A stretch of DNA of 58,480 nt from Pseudomonadota bacterium (lineage in GTDB: Bacteria; Pseudomonadota; Gammaproteobacteria; Burkholderiales; Burkholderiaceae_C): the NCBI GenBank assembly GCA_021847345.1, contig JAJZTW010000008.1:17114-75593 (forward strand), given 5' to 3'. The number at the start of each line of letters is the position of its first letter. Within the stretch, counting starts at the first letter, position 1. A program made the position numbers and the translations under genes. The notes below the pieces were generated by a model. It had not been told where the DNA came from, did no database searches, and saw nothing but the letters and a program-made list of their open reading frames with translations. Positions 15,710 to 23,685 of this stretch are shown piece after piece.

Positions 15710-18424
15710 ATGCAACTCGACGCGTTTTCCCGCTTCTATCGCCGCCACGCCGGGCGATTCGATGACATCCTCGCGCTGTGGCCGCAGGGCATCCCGGATC
15801 GTGCCGCGATCGATGCCGCAGTGCGACATGCGTGCCGCGACCAATCCCTCGCCGGGGCGCTGCGACGGGTGCGCAACGCGCTGATGCTGCGCCTGATGGA
15901 AAGCGACCTGCTGCACGATGCGCCGCTGGGCGACGTGTGCCGGGGAATCGGCTGCATGGCGTCCAGCGCCATCGATGCCGCGCTGGACGATGCCGATGCC
16001 GACTTGCGGCAGCGCCACGGCACGCCGCGCGGCGACGACGCGAGCCAGTCGAGGCTGATGGTCGTGGGAATGGGCAAGCTCGGCGGCGACGAGCTCAACG
16101 TGTCGTCGGACATCGATCTCGTGTTCGTGTTCGACCAGGACGGTCGCACCGACGGCGCGGTGCCGATCTCCAACTTCGACTATTTCGCGCAGGTGGTTCG
16201 CCGCGTCGTGCCGATGCTGTCGGACCTCACCGCCGACGGCTTCGTGTTCCGCGTCGACACCCGGTTGCGCCCGAATGGCGAAAGCGGTCCTCCTGTGGTC
16301 AGCCTGGCGATGCTGGAGGAGTACTTCCAGGTGCAGGGCCGGGAGTGGGAGCGCTTCGCCTGGCTCAAGAGCCGGGTCGTGTCGCGCCAGGACGAGCAGG
16401 CCAGCCAGCAGGCGGCGCTGGACGCGGTGGTCGAACCCTTCGTGTGGCGCCGCTACCTGGACTTCGCGATGCTCGAGGCGCTGCGCTCGGTGCACCGCCA
16501 GATCCGCCAGGAGGCGACGCGCCGGGCCAACGCGCGCCCGGATCGCGCCAACGACCTCAAGCTCGGGCGTGGCGGTATTCGCGAAATCGAGTTCATCGCG
16601 CAGCTGCTGCAGATCGTGCGCGGCGGGCGCATGCCGCAGATCCGCGACCGCAACACCCTGCGTTCGCTGCAGCTGCTGGGCGAGGCCGGGCTGCTGCAGA
16701 CCGAGCAGGCGGCCGAGCTGGCGCGAAGCTACGAGTTCCTGCGGCGCCTGGAGCATCGCATCCAGTACCTGGACGACGCGCAGACCCACTGCCTGCCGGG
16801 CGAGGACGGCGACCTCGAGCGCATCGCGATGGCCTGCCGCGGCGTGGCCTCGACCGCGCGCCCCGTGTGCTCGCTGTTGCGCGAGCTCGACGCCGTGCGC
16901 GAGTTCGTCGCCGGGGAGTTCGACGCGCTGCTGCATGCGTCGCAGCCCCGGTGCGTGGGTTGCCGCAAGCCGGCCGACAGCATCGACGCGCTGCTGCAGC
17001 AGCTGGCGGCTGCGGGCATCGACGGCGGCCAGTCGGCCGCGCGCCTGCGCGCTCTCGAACAGTCGCCGCGCCATGCCGCGCTCAGCGACGCCGGTCGCGC
17101 GCGCATGCTGCGCGTGGTCGAGCTCGCCATCGGCATGTGTGTCCAGCAGCGCGAGCCGGACGCGGTGCTGGCGCGCCTGATCGACGTGCTCGAGACCATC
17201 GGCCGGCGCGAGACCTACCTCGCGTTCTTCGCCGAGCAGGCGCAGGCGTTGCGGCGCCTGGTGGCGCTGCTCGACGCGTCGAGCTGGGCGGCCGACTACG
17301 TCAAGCGCAACCCGATGGTGGTCGACGAGCTCATCGCGCCGCAGACCCAGGCCTTCTCCGCCGACGCCTGTCGCGATGAATGCGAGCGCCAGCGCCAGCG
17401 CGGGCTGCAGCGTGGCAGCTGGGACGCCGGCGAAGGCCTCGACGTGCTGCGGCGCACCTTCCACGCCGAGCTGTTTCGCGTCCTGACGCGCGATGTCGGC
17501 CGGCTGCTGCGCGTGGAGCAGGTCGCCGACGAGCTTTCGGCGCTGGCCGACACCATCATCGACCAGGCGCTGGCCTGGGCCTGGCAGGACCTGCCGCGGC
17601 GGCACCGCGAGCAGCCGGCGTTCGCCGTCATCGCCTATGGCAAGCTCGGAGGCAAGGAGCTGGGCTACGGGGCCGACCTGGACGTCGTGTTCCTGTACGA
17701 CGACGCGGCTGCCGAGGCCTCCGAGCGCTACGGCGCGCTGGCGCGCAAGCTGGTGTGGTGGCTGACCGCGGTGACCCCGGCCGGCGGGCTGTTCGAGATC
17801 GACACCCGGCTGCGCCCCAACGGCAACGCCGGGCTGCTGGTGACGTCGCTGGACGCCTTCGAGCAGTACCAGCTCGGCCGCGGCGGCAACACCGCGTGGA
17901 CCTGGGAGCACCAGGCGCTGACCCGCGCGCGCTTTTGCGCCGGCGATGCGCGCCTGGGCGCGCGCTTCGAGGCGATCCGGGCCCAGGTGCTGGGCATGCC
18001 GCGCGACGGCGCCGCGCTGCGCGCGGAGATCGAGGCCATGCGCCAGCGCGTGGCCGAGGGGCACCCGAACCGCAGCGAGCTGTTCGACCTCAAGCACGGC
18101 CCGGGCGGAATGGTCGACGTCGAGTTCGCGGTGCAGGCGCTGGTGCTCGAGCACGCGAGCGCCTATCCGCAACTGGTGGCCAACGTGGGCAACATCGCCT
18201 TGCTGCGGCTGGCCGAGCAGCTCGGGCTGCTGCCGGCGCGCGTGGGCCGCGCCGCGGCGGTGGCCTATCGCCGGCTGCGCCGCCTGCAGCACGCCGAACG
18301 CCTGCGCGGGGCCGAGCAGGCCGCGCTGGTGCAGCCGGCGCGGGTGGCGGCCGAGCGGGCCGCGGTCGCCGCGCTCGGGCGTGCGGTGTTCGGCGACGCG
18401 GCAGCCGAGCGTCGAGCAGGCTGA
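15710..18424 (+). CDS. glnE: Glutamine synthetase adenylyltransferase/deadenylase
   Basis: A 904-residue cytosolic bifunctional enzyme that adds AMP to and removes it from glutamine synthetase, under PII control. Two nucleotidyltransferase modules are clear. The first (deadenylase) has GMGKLGGDELNVSSDIDLVF with its Gly-Lys-Leu-Gly and DID. The second (adenylylase) has AYGKLGGKELGYGADLDVVF with DLD. Each is followed by a helical regulatory part (DTRLRPNG repeats in both halves; LKLGRGGIREIEF and LKHGPGGMVDVEF). Length is close to the family norm of about 900-950. The ATG at 15710 begins the usual MQLDAFSRFYRR region. It is divergent from yhdP; the transaldolase gene follows about 70 bp downstream. 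Confidence 0.93.
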   Translation: MQLDAFSRFYRRHAGRFDDILALWPQGIPDRAAIDAAVRHACRDQSLAGALRRVRNALMLRLMESDLLHDAPLGDVCRGIGCMASSAIDAALDDADADLRQRHGTPRGDDASQSRLMVVGMGKLGGDELNVSSDIDLVFVFDQDGRTDGAVPISNFDYFAQVVRRVVPMLSDLTADGFVFRVDTRLRPNGESGPPVVSLAMLEEYFQVQGREWERFAWLKSRVVSRQDEQASQQAALDAVVEPFVWRRYLDFAMLEALRSVHRQIRQEATRRANARPDRANDLKLGRGGIREIEFIAQLLQIVRGGRMPQIRDRNTLRSLQLLGEAGLLQTEQAAELARSYEFLRRLEHRIQYLDDAQTHCLPGEDGDLERIAMACRGVASTARPVCSLLRELDAVREFVAGEFDALLHASQPRCVGCRKPADSIDALLQQLAAAGIDGGQSAARLRALEQSPRHAALSDAGRARMLRVVELAIGMCVQQREPDAVLARLIDVLETIGRRETYLAFFAEQAQALRRLVALLDASSWAADYVKRNPMVVDELIAPQTQAFSADACRDECERQRQRGLQRGSWDAGEGLDVLRRTFHAELFRVLTRDVGRLLRVEQVADELSALADTIIDQALAWAWQDLPRRHREQPAFAVIAYGKLGGKELGYGADLDVVFLYDDAAAEASERYGALARKLVWWLTAVTPAGGLFEIDTRLRPNGNAGLLVTSLDAFEQYQLGRGGNTAWTWEHQALTRARFCAGDARLGARFEAIRAQVLGMPRDGAALRAEIEAMRQRVAEGHPNRSELFDLKHGPGGMVDVEFAVQALVLEHASAYPQLVANVGNIALLRLAEQLGLLPARVGRAAAVAYRRLRRLQHAERLRGAEQAALVQPARVAAERAAVAALGRAVFGDAAAERRAG

Positions 18425-18497
18425 GTACCATGGCGGGGCGCGACCACGCCACCGCCGATGGCCTGGCCGGTGCCGCCAGCCATCCCCCCGACAAGCC

Positions 18498-19448
18498 ATG
18501 AGTTCCCTTGACGACCTGCGGCTCCACACCCGTGTGGTGGCCGATACCGCCGAATACCTGCGACTGCCCGGCCTGGGCGCCCAGGAGGCGACGACCAATC
18601 CCAGCCTCGTGCTGCGCGCGGCGCGCCAGCCCGAATACGCGGCGCTGATGCGCGAGCCCGCGGTTCGCAGCTCGGTGGCGCAGGACGCCGACGAGGCCAT
18701 GGACCGCTTGCTGGTGCGCTTCGGCTGCGAGATCGTGCAGCGCGTGCCGGGGCGCGTGTCCACCGAGGTCGATGCGCGCCTGTCGCACGACATGGCCGGC
18801 AGCATGGCGCGCGCGCGGCGCATCATCGCCATGTACGAAGCGGCGGGCGTGCCTCGCTCGCGGGTGTTGATCAAGCTGGCGTCGACCTGGGAGGGCATCG
18901 AGGCGGCGCGGCGCCTGCGCGACGACGGCATCGCCTGCAACATGACCCTGCTGTTCAATTTCACGCAGGCGCGGGCCTGCGCCGCGGCCGGGGTGCAACT
19001 GGTGTCGCCGTTCGTCGGGCGCATCACCGACTGGGCGCGGCAGCAGGCCGGCAGTGCCTGGAACGCGCAGGAGCACGAGGGAGACAACGATCCCGGCGTG
19101 CGCGCGTTGCTGCGCATCTGGCGTTTCTACAAGGCGCGCGGCGTGGCCACCGAGGTCATGGGCGCGAGCTTTCGGCAGACCTCGCAGATCGCCGCGCTGT
19201 GCGGCTGCGACCTGCTGACCATCTCGCCTGCGCTGCTGGACGAACTGGCCGGCGCATCGCAGCCGCTGCCCCGGCGCCTGGACCCGGCGCTGGCGGGCGC
19301 CGCCGAGGATGATGCCGAGCTGGCCGTGGGGCGCGCCGAGTTCGCCACCGCGCTGGCCGCCGACGAGATGAGCCGCAGCAAGCTCGACGAGGGCATCGCC
19401 GCCTTCGTCGCCGATACCGAGGCGCTGCTGGAACTGCTGCGCGCCTGA
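18498..19448 (+). CDS. tal: Transaldolase
   Basis: A 316-residue TIM-barrel enzyme of the non-oxidative pentose phosphate pathway. It moves a dihydroxyacetone unit between fructose 6-phosphate and erythrose 4-phosphate. The Schiff-base Lys is K126 in VLIKLASTWEG. Other family marks are EATTNPSLV, VSTEVDARLSHD, CNMTLLFNFTQA and VSPFVGRITDW. Length fits TalB-type enzymes. It sits between glnE and rsmE and close to the cbb cluster but outside the cbbR-controlled run, so it probably has housekeeping expression. In an autotroph it can share sugar-phosphate intermediates with the Calvin cycle enzymes encoded 3 kb away. Confidence 0.93.
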   Translation: MSSLDDLRLHTRVVADTAEYLRLPGLGAQEATTNPSLVLRAARQPEYAALMREPAVRSSVAQDADEAMDRLLVRFGCEIVQRVPGRVSTEVDARLSHDMAGSMARARRIIAMYEAAGVPRSRVLIKLASTWEGIEAARRLRDDGIACNMTLLFNFTQARACAAAGVQLVSPFVGRITDWARQQAGSAWNAQEHEGDNDPGVRALLRIWRFYKARGVATEVMGASFRQTSQIAALCGCDLLTISPALLDELAGASQPLPRRLDPALAGAAEDDAELAVGRAEFATALAADEMSRSKLDEGIAAFVADTEALLELLRA

Positions 19449-19468
19449 GCCACGCGACGCCGCCGGCG

Positions 19469-20197
19469 ATGCACCGCCTGTACCTGCCGCCTCCGCTGAC
19501 CGCGGGCCGGGCCGAGCTCACCCCGCAGGCGCAGCGCCATGTGCGCGCGCTGCGCCTTCGCGCGGGAGATTCGCTGCAGGTGTTCGACGGCAGCGGCGGC
19601 GAGTGGAGCGCGCGCCTATGCGATGGCGCGCAGCAGGTCGAGCTGCTCGGCTTCGAGCCGGTCGAGCGCGAACTCGAGCGCGCCGTGGAGCTGGCCGTGG
19701 GCATGCCGGCCAACGAGCGCATGGACTGGCTGGTCGAAAAGGCCGGCGAACTGGGCGCGGCGGGCATCAGCCCGCTGGTGAGCGCACGCGGCGTGCTGCG
19801 CCTGCAGGGCGAGCGCGCCGAGCGCCGCTGCGCGCATTGGCGCGGCGTGGCCATCGCCGCGTGCGAGCAATGCGGGCGCAACCGCCTGCCCGAGATCCGC
19901 CCGGTGCGATCGCTGAAGGCCTGGCTGCAGGCGCTGCCGCCGGCGGCCGGCGACGCGCGCTGCCTGCTCGCGGTGCCGGCCCACATGGGCGCGTGCACCT
20001 TTGCGCAATGGGCGCGGGCGCTCGCACCGCGGCAGCCGGTGCTGGCGCTCAGCGGGCCCGAGGGCGGGCTGGACGACGAGGAAGTCGCGCTGGCGCTGCA
20101 CGCCGGCTTCGAGCCGGTCAGCCTGGGTCCGCGGATCCTGCGCGCCGAGACGGCACCGCTGGCGCTGCTGGCCGCACTTGCCGCGCTGCCCGCCTGA
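19469..20197 (+). CDS. rsmE: 16S rRNA (uracil(1498)-N3)-methyltransferase
   Basis: A 242-residue SPOUT-class methyltransferase acting on 16S rRNA U1498 in the assembled small subunit. The N-terminal PUA-like part (HVRALRLRAGDSLQVFDGSGGEW) is followed by the SPOUT knot with LALSGPEGGLDDEEV and SLGPRILRAETAPLA, which are the RsmE signatures. It begins 20 bp after tal, so the two are likely cotranscribed. The 3' end overlaps the 3' end of the convergent cbbR by 80 bp (20118-20197), so the last coding residues of each gene share DNA. Confidence 0.93.
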   Translation: MHRLYLPPPLTAGRAELTPQAQRHVRALRLRAGDSLQVFDGSGGEWSARLCDGAQQVELLGFEPVERELERAVELAVGMPANERMDWLVEKAGELGAAGISPLVSARGVLRLQGERAERRCAHWRGVAIAACEQCGRNRLPEIRPVRSLKAWLQALPPAAGDARCLLAVPAHMGACTFAQWARALAPRQPVLALSGPEGGLDDEEVALALHAGFEPVSLGPRILRAETAPLALLAALAALPA

Positions 20198-21176
20198 TGC
20201 GCTCGGCGGCGGCGATCTGCGCCGGTGTCGGGCTCACGGCCTCGGCCGGCAGCGGTTGCAGGCTGCCGAACTCGCGCGCCAGGTAGGACTCGCCGTTCTC
20301 CAGCACGAAGTAGCGGAAGGCCTCGGCTGACGGCGACAGCATCTTGCTCGACGTGTGCACGACCTGCCAGCTGCGCACCAGCGGCAGGCCCTCGATGTCG
20401 GGCACGCCGATCAGCCCATTGCGCATTTCCAGCCCGATTCCGTGCAGGGACAGGAAGCTCACGCCCAGCCCCGACATGACCACCTGCTTGATGGTCTCGT
20501 TGCTGGCGAGCTCCATGTCGATTCGCGGTTCCACGCGCCACTCGCGCAGGTACTCCTCCATCGCGCTGCGGGTGCCCGAGCCGGCCTCGCGGATCACGAA
20601 ACCGAACTGCGCCAATGCCGATGCCGGCTTGCGCTCGCCACGCATCAGCGGGTGGTCGGGCGCGCAGACCACCGCCAGCGGGTGCGCGGCGAAGGGTTCG
20701 CCACGCGTGGCCAGCTCGCGTGGCGGGCGTCCCATGATCGCCAGGTCGAGGTCGTTTCCCTGCAACTGCTCGCTGAGCTGCTCGCGGTTGGCCACCACCA
20801 GGCGTACCTCGATGTGCGGGTGCTCGTCGCGGAACAGCGCCAGCAGGCGCGGCAGGAAGTACTTGGCGGAGCTGACCATGCCGATGGTCAGGCGTCCGGA
20901 CTGCAGGCCGCGAAAGCGTGCCAGCGCGTCCTCGGCATCCTTCAGCGTGGACAGCACGCGCCGCGCGTAGACCAGCAGGTATTCGGCGGTCAGGGTCAGC
21001 GACACTGCCTTGCCGCTGCGCTCGAACAGCGGCAGGCCCACGTTCTGCTCGAGTTCGCGGATCTGCATGGACACGGCCGGAGGCGTCAGGTGCAGCTCCT
21101 GCGCCGCCTTGCCGAAATTCTGGTGCCGGGCCGCGGCCACGAAGACCCGCAGTTGCCGCAGGGTGATGTTTTTCAT
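20118..21176 (-). CDS. cbbR: CbbR, LysR-type regulator of the Calvin cycle operon
   Basis: A 352-residue LysR-type activator. The N-terminal winged helix (about 1-60, TLRQLRVFVAAARHQNFGKA) precedes the effector domain (about 90-295), with typical CbbR phrases such as GMVSSAKYFLPRLLA and MELASNETIKQVVMSGLG. Position settles the identity: it is divergent from cbbF. Known CbbRs sense metabolites such as RuBP, NADPH or PEP; which one applies here is unknown. The protein is about 40 residues longer than usual at the C-terminus, a Pro/Ala/Arg-rich tail encoded inside the rsmE overlap. AGGAAA sits 4 nt before the ATG at 21176, favouring it over 21200. Confidence 0.92.
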   Translation of the reverse strand: MKNITLRQLRVFVAAARHQNFGKAAQELHLTPPAVSMQIRELEQNVGLPLFERSGKAVSLTLTAEYLLVYARRVLSTLKDAEDALARFRGLQSGRLTIGMVSSAKYFLPRLLALFRDEHPHIEVRLVVANREQLSEQLQGNDLDLAIMGRPPRELATRGEPFAAHPLAVVCAPDHPLMRGERKPASALAQFGFVIREAGSGTRSAMEEYLREWRVEPRIDMELASNETIKQVVMSGLGVSFLSLHGIGLEMRNGLIGVPDIEGLPLVRSWQVVHTSSKMLSPSAEAFRYFVLENGESYLAREFGSLQPLPAEAVSPTPAQIAAAERIRRAARQVRPAAPAVPSRRAGSADPG

Positions 21177-21207
21177 CAGCTTTCCTGAACTGAAGATCAA
21201 GAAATCG

Positions 21208-21220
21208 TGAATTTACCTTA
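21208..21220. promoter_or_regulatory. Candidate CbbR operator, TNA-N7-TNA
   Basis: TGA-N7-TTA matches the published CbbR core consensus TNA-N7/8-TNA. It lies 32 bp from the cbbR start and covers the -35 of the predicted cbbF promoter. That position suits both cbbR autoregulation and cbbF activation. The consensus is short, so a chance match is possible. Confidence 0.6.
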
Positions 21221-21240
21221 ATTTCGTCGCCGCTTATATT
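21212..21240 (+). promoter_or_regulatory. Predicted sigma70-type promoter of the cbb operon
   Basis: TTTACC (21212-21217) and TATATT (21235-21240) are separated by 17 bp and match the -35 and -10 consensus at four and five positions. The start point would be near 21247. It reads toward cbbF, and the -35 overlaps the candidate CbbR box. Confidence 0.5.
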
Positions 21241-21246
21241 TGTTCG

Positions 21247-21261
21247 CAAGCGTGACGCTTG
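21247..21261. repeat. Perfect 6-bp inverted repeat at the predicted transcript start
   Basis: CAAGCG-TGA-CGCTTG. It could be a second regulator site or a 5' hairpin of the cbbF leader. The same arm length and TGA spacer occur in an unrelated sequence at 53532-53546. Confidence 0.55.
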
Positions 21262-21393
21262 TCCACCGCCCGCCCGGCAGGGGACTGGCGCCACGAGGGT
21301 TGTGAACGGGCTCGGAGGTGCGACCGACGAGCTTTTCCCGCAGACGCAGTGCATTTCACGTTCATGCGAGTCTCCGTGTTTTCTGTCTGCGGG

Positions 21394-21435
21394 CTTTTTC
21401 AAGCGTCTTGTCGCGGTCCAGGGCGTTTGAAAAAG
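21394..21435 (+). repeat. 12-bp inverted repeat in the cbbF leader
   Basis: CTTTTTCAAGCG (21394-21405) pairs with CGTTTGAAAAAG (21424-21435) with one G-U pair and an 18-nt GC-rich loop. It ends 111 bp before the cbbF start. No U-tract follows, so it is not a classic terminator. An RNA hairpin influencing stability or antitermination, or a dimeric protein site, is possible. Confidence 0.6.
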
Positions 21436-21546
21436 ACAGGCGTCACGAGCGGGGCCAAAGGGCATCGGCCGAGCTGAGGCGGCGTGCCCCATGGCAGGCC
21501 GCCGAGTGAACGCCCCGCCGACATTCGAGCATCCGGGAGACGCATC

Positions 21547-22626
21547 ATGCTGCAGGGCCGCACCACCATTTCCAAGTTCCTCATCGAGCAGCTGCGAGGG
21601 GCCGACGACCAGTCCGACCTGGCCGCGCTGCTGGTGGACGTGACGGCCGCCGTGAAGGCCATCGCCGCGATGACGGCCAAGGGCGCGCTGGGCGGCTTCC
21701 TCGGATCGCTGGGCACCGAGAACGTGCAGGGCGAGACGCAGAAAAAGCTCGATGTGCTGTCCAACGAGGCGATGATCCAGGCCTGCGAATGGGGCGGACT
21801 GGTGGCCGGCATGGCCTCCGAGGAAATGGAGCAGCCGTACGCGCTGCCCGAGCGCTTCGAGCGCGGCCCCTTCCTGCTGGTGTTCGATCCCCTCGACGGC
21901 TCCTCGAACATCGACGTCAACGTCTCGGTGGGCACGATCTTCTCGGTGCTGCGCATGACCCGCATCGGCGAGCCCAGCACCGAGGACTACCTGCGCCCGG
22001 GCGTCGAGCAGGTGGCGGCGGGATACGCCATCTACGGGCCGGCGACCATGTTGGTGATCACGGTCGGCAAGGGCACGCATGGGTTCACGCTGGATCGCGA
22101 GATCGGCAATTTCATCCTGACCCATCCGGACCTGCGGATTCCCGAGGACACCAGCGAATTCGCCATCAACGCCAGCAACGAGCGCTTCTGGGAGCCGCCG
22201 GTGCAGCGCTACGTGGCCGAATGCAAGGCCGGCAAGACGGGCGACCGCGGGCGCGACTTCAACACCCGATGGATCGCCTCGATGGTCGCCGACGTGCATC
22301 GCATCCTGATGCGCGGGGGGATTTTCATGTATCCCAAGGACACCAAGGACCCGGGCAAGCCGGGGCGCCTGCGCCTGATGTACGAGGCCAACCCGATCGG
22401 CTTCATCATCGAGCAGGCCGGCGGCGCGGCCTCGACCGGGCGCCAGCGCATCCTCGACGTGCAGCCCGAGTCGCTGCACCAGCGCGTGCCGGTGCTGCTG
22501 GGCTCCAGGAACGAGATCGAGCGCCTCGAGCGCTACCACCGGGAATACGATAGCGGGCAGGACAAGCCGTTCGTATCCCCGCTGTTCAAGGACCGCTCGC
22601 TGTTCGGCGACAGCGTCCGCGCCTGA
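21547..22626 (+). CDS. cbbF: Class I fructose-1,6-bisphosphatase (CbbF)
   Basis: A 359-residue enzyme that hydrolyses fructose 1,6-bisphosphate to fructose 6-phosphate in the Calvin cycle and gluconeogenesis. The metal-binding signature is D114-P-L-D117-[16 protein letters not shown] at the N-terminus, [13 protein letters not shown], and [21 protein letters not shown] with its Glu are all class I marks. It resembles the proteobacterial cbbF product and not GlpX. GGGAGA sits 6 nt before the ATG; an in-frame ATG at 21484 lacks one. It is the first gene of the cbb operon, about 370 bp from divergent cbbR and 140 bp before cbbP. Confidence 0.94.
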   Translation: MLQGRTTISKFLIEQLRGADDQSDLAALLVDVTAAVKAIAAMTAKGALGGFLGSLGTENVQGETQKKLDVLSNEAMIQACEWGGLVAGMASEEMEQPYALPERFERGPFLLVFDPLDGSSNIDVNVSVGTIFSVLRMTRIGEPSTEDYLRPGVEQVAAGYAIYGPATMLVITVGKGTHGFTLDREIGNFILTHPDLRIPEDTSEFAINASNERFWEPPVQRYVAECKAGKTGDRGRDFNTRWIASMVADVHRILMRGGIFMYPKDTKDPGKPGRLRLMYEANPIGFIIEQAGGAASTGRQRILDVQPESLHQRVPVLLGSRNEIERLERYHREYDSGQDKPFVSPLFKDRSLFGDSVRA

Positions 22627-22766
22627 TACGCCGGGCCGTGCGCCGCGACCGCGCGGCGCATGGCCCTTTGTTTTCCGGTTCTTCCCGGTCCCACGGCTCC
22701 GCGGCGCGGGGCGCCCTTCACCGGGCGCACCGGGCCTTGTCCTCTTCCTTCCTGTCTGCCACCACC

Positions 22767-23642
22767 ATGTCCGCCAAGCACCCCATCATCGCGATCACCG
22801 GTTCGTCGGGAGCCGGCACCACGACCGTGATGCGCAGTTTCCAGCACATTTTCCGGCGCGAGAAAGTCCAGGCCCAGATCATCGAGGGCGACTCGTTCCA
22901 CCGCTTCGACCGCGTGCAGATGCGCGAGGAAATGAAGCGCCAGGAGCAGGCGGGCAACATGCACTTCAGCCACTTCGGCCCCGAGGCGAACCTGCTGGCC
23001 GAACTCGAGGACGTGTTCTGCAGCTACGGCGCCAGCGGGGTGGGCAAGGTGCGCAAGTACATACACGACGACGCCGAGTCGGCCGAATTCGGCGTGCCGC
23101 CGGGGCAGTTCACCGACTGGCAGGACATGCCGGGCGGCTCCGACCTGCTGTTCTACGAAGGCCTGCACGGCGGCTACGCCGACGACAAGGTCGACGTGGC
23201 GCGTCATGTCGACCTGCTGGTCGGGGTGGTGCCGATCATCAACCTGGAGTGGATCCAGAAGCTGCAGCGCGACCAGATCCAGCGCGGCTACTCGCAGGAA
23301 GCGGTGATGGACACGATCCTGCGGCGCATGCCCGACTATGTGCACCACATCACCCCGCAATTTTCGCGAACACACGTCAATTTCCAGCGTGTGCCGACAG
23401 TCGACACCTCCAACCCCTTCATCGCCAAGGACATTCCGAGCCTCGACGAGAGCATGGTGGTGATCCGGTTCGCCGACCCGCACGGCATCGACTTCCCCTA
23501 TCTGCTGTCGATGTTGCACGGTTCGTGGATGACCCGGCCGAACAGCCTGGTGGTTCCCGGGGGCAAGATGGGCCTGGCGATCCAGCTCATCCTGACCCCG
23601 ATGGTGCTGCGGCTGATGGACATCAAGCGCCGAGCCGGCTGA
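22767..23642 (+). CDS. cbbP: Phosphoribulokinase (CbbP/PrkB)
   Basis: A 291-residue kinase that makes ribulose 1,5-bisphosphate from ribulose 5-phosphate, a step specific to the Calvin cycle. The N-terminal P-loop is GSSGAGTTT (residues 12-20). [10 protein letters not shown] has the substrate Asp and Arg region, and [14 protein letters not shown] the catalytic Walker-B-like segment. Length and motifs match the octameric proteobacterial enzyme, not the plant/cyanobacterial form. The frame is open to 22638, but the first upstream residues are GC-rich noncoding, so I chose the ATG at 22767. The next gene begins 43 bp later. It is the strongest marker that this organism fixes CO2. Confidence 0.95.
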   Translation: MSAKHPIIAITGSSGAGTTTVMRSFQHIFRREKVQAQIIEGDSFHRFDRVQMREEMKRQEQAGNMHFSHFGPEANLLAELEDVFCSYGASGVGKVRKYIHDDAESAEFGVPPGQFTDWQDMPGGSDLLFYEGLHGGYADDKVDVARHVDLLVGVVPIINLEWIQKLQRDQIQRGYSQEAVMDTILRRMPDYVHHITPQFSRTHVNFQRVPTVDTSNPFIAKDIPSLDESMVVIRFADPHGIDFPYLLSMLHGSWMTRPNSLVVPGGKMGLAIQLILTPMVLRLMDIKRRAG

Positions 23643-23685
23643 AATGTCGGGTCTGCCGCCCGAAATTCCTTGCGAGAATACCCAG

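Larger units (their letters stand above)
21177..21546. promoter_or_regulatory. cbbR-cbbF divergent control region and long leader
   Basis: This 370-bp gap is AT-rich for the first 70 bp next to cbbR, then returns to high GC. In order it holds a CbbR-type box (21208-21220), an overlapping sigma70-like promoter (21212-21240), a 6-bp inverted repeat (21247-21261), a 12-bp inverted repeat (21394-21435) and the cbbF ribosome-binding site GGGAGA (21535-21540). If transcription starts near 21247, the cbbF leader is about 300 nt. A possible 37-codon leader frame starts at 21364 and ends at 21477, but it has no visible ribosome-binding site. Confidence 0.7.

Noticed and set aside
15701..19117. Long minus-strand open frame antisense to glnE and tal
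   Set aside because: The plus strand carries unmistakable GlnE and transaldolase motifs. The antisense product has no recognisable domain.
21364..21477. 37-codon leader peptide in the cbbF leader
   Set aside because: No ribosome-binding site, no run of regulatory codons, and it crosses the hairpin arms. Mentioned only as a possibility.
19156..22539. Very long minus-strand open frame (about 1127 codons) across rsmE, cbbR and cbbF
   Set aside because: It reads antisense or out of frame through clearly homologous genes and has low-complexity Arg/Ala/Gly composition. Long false frames are expected at this GC content.
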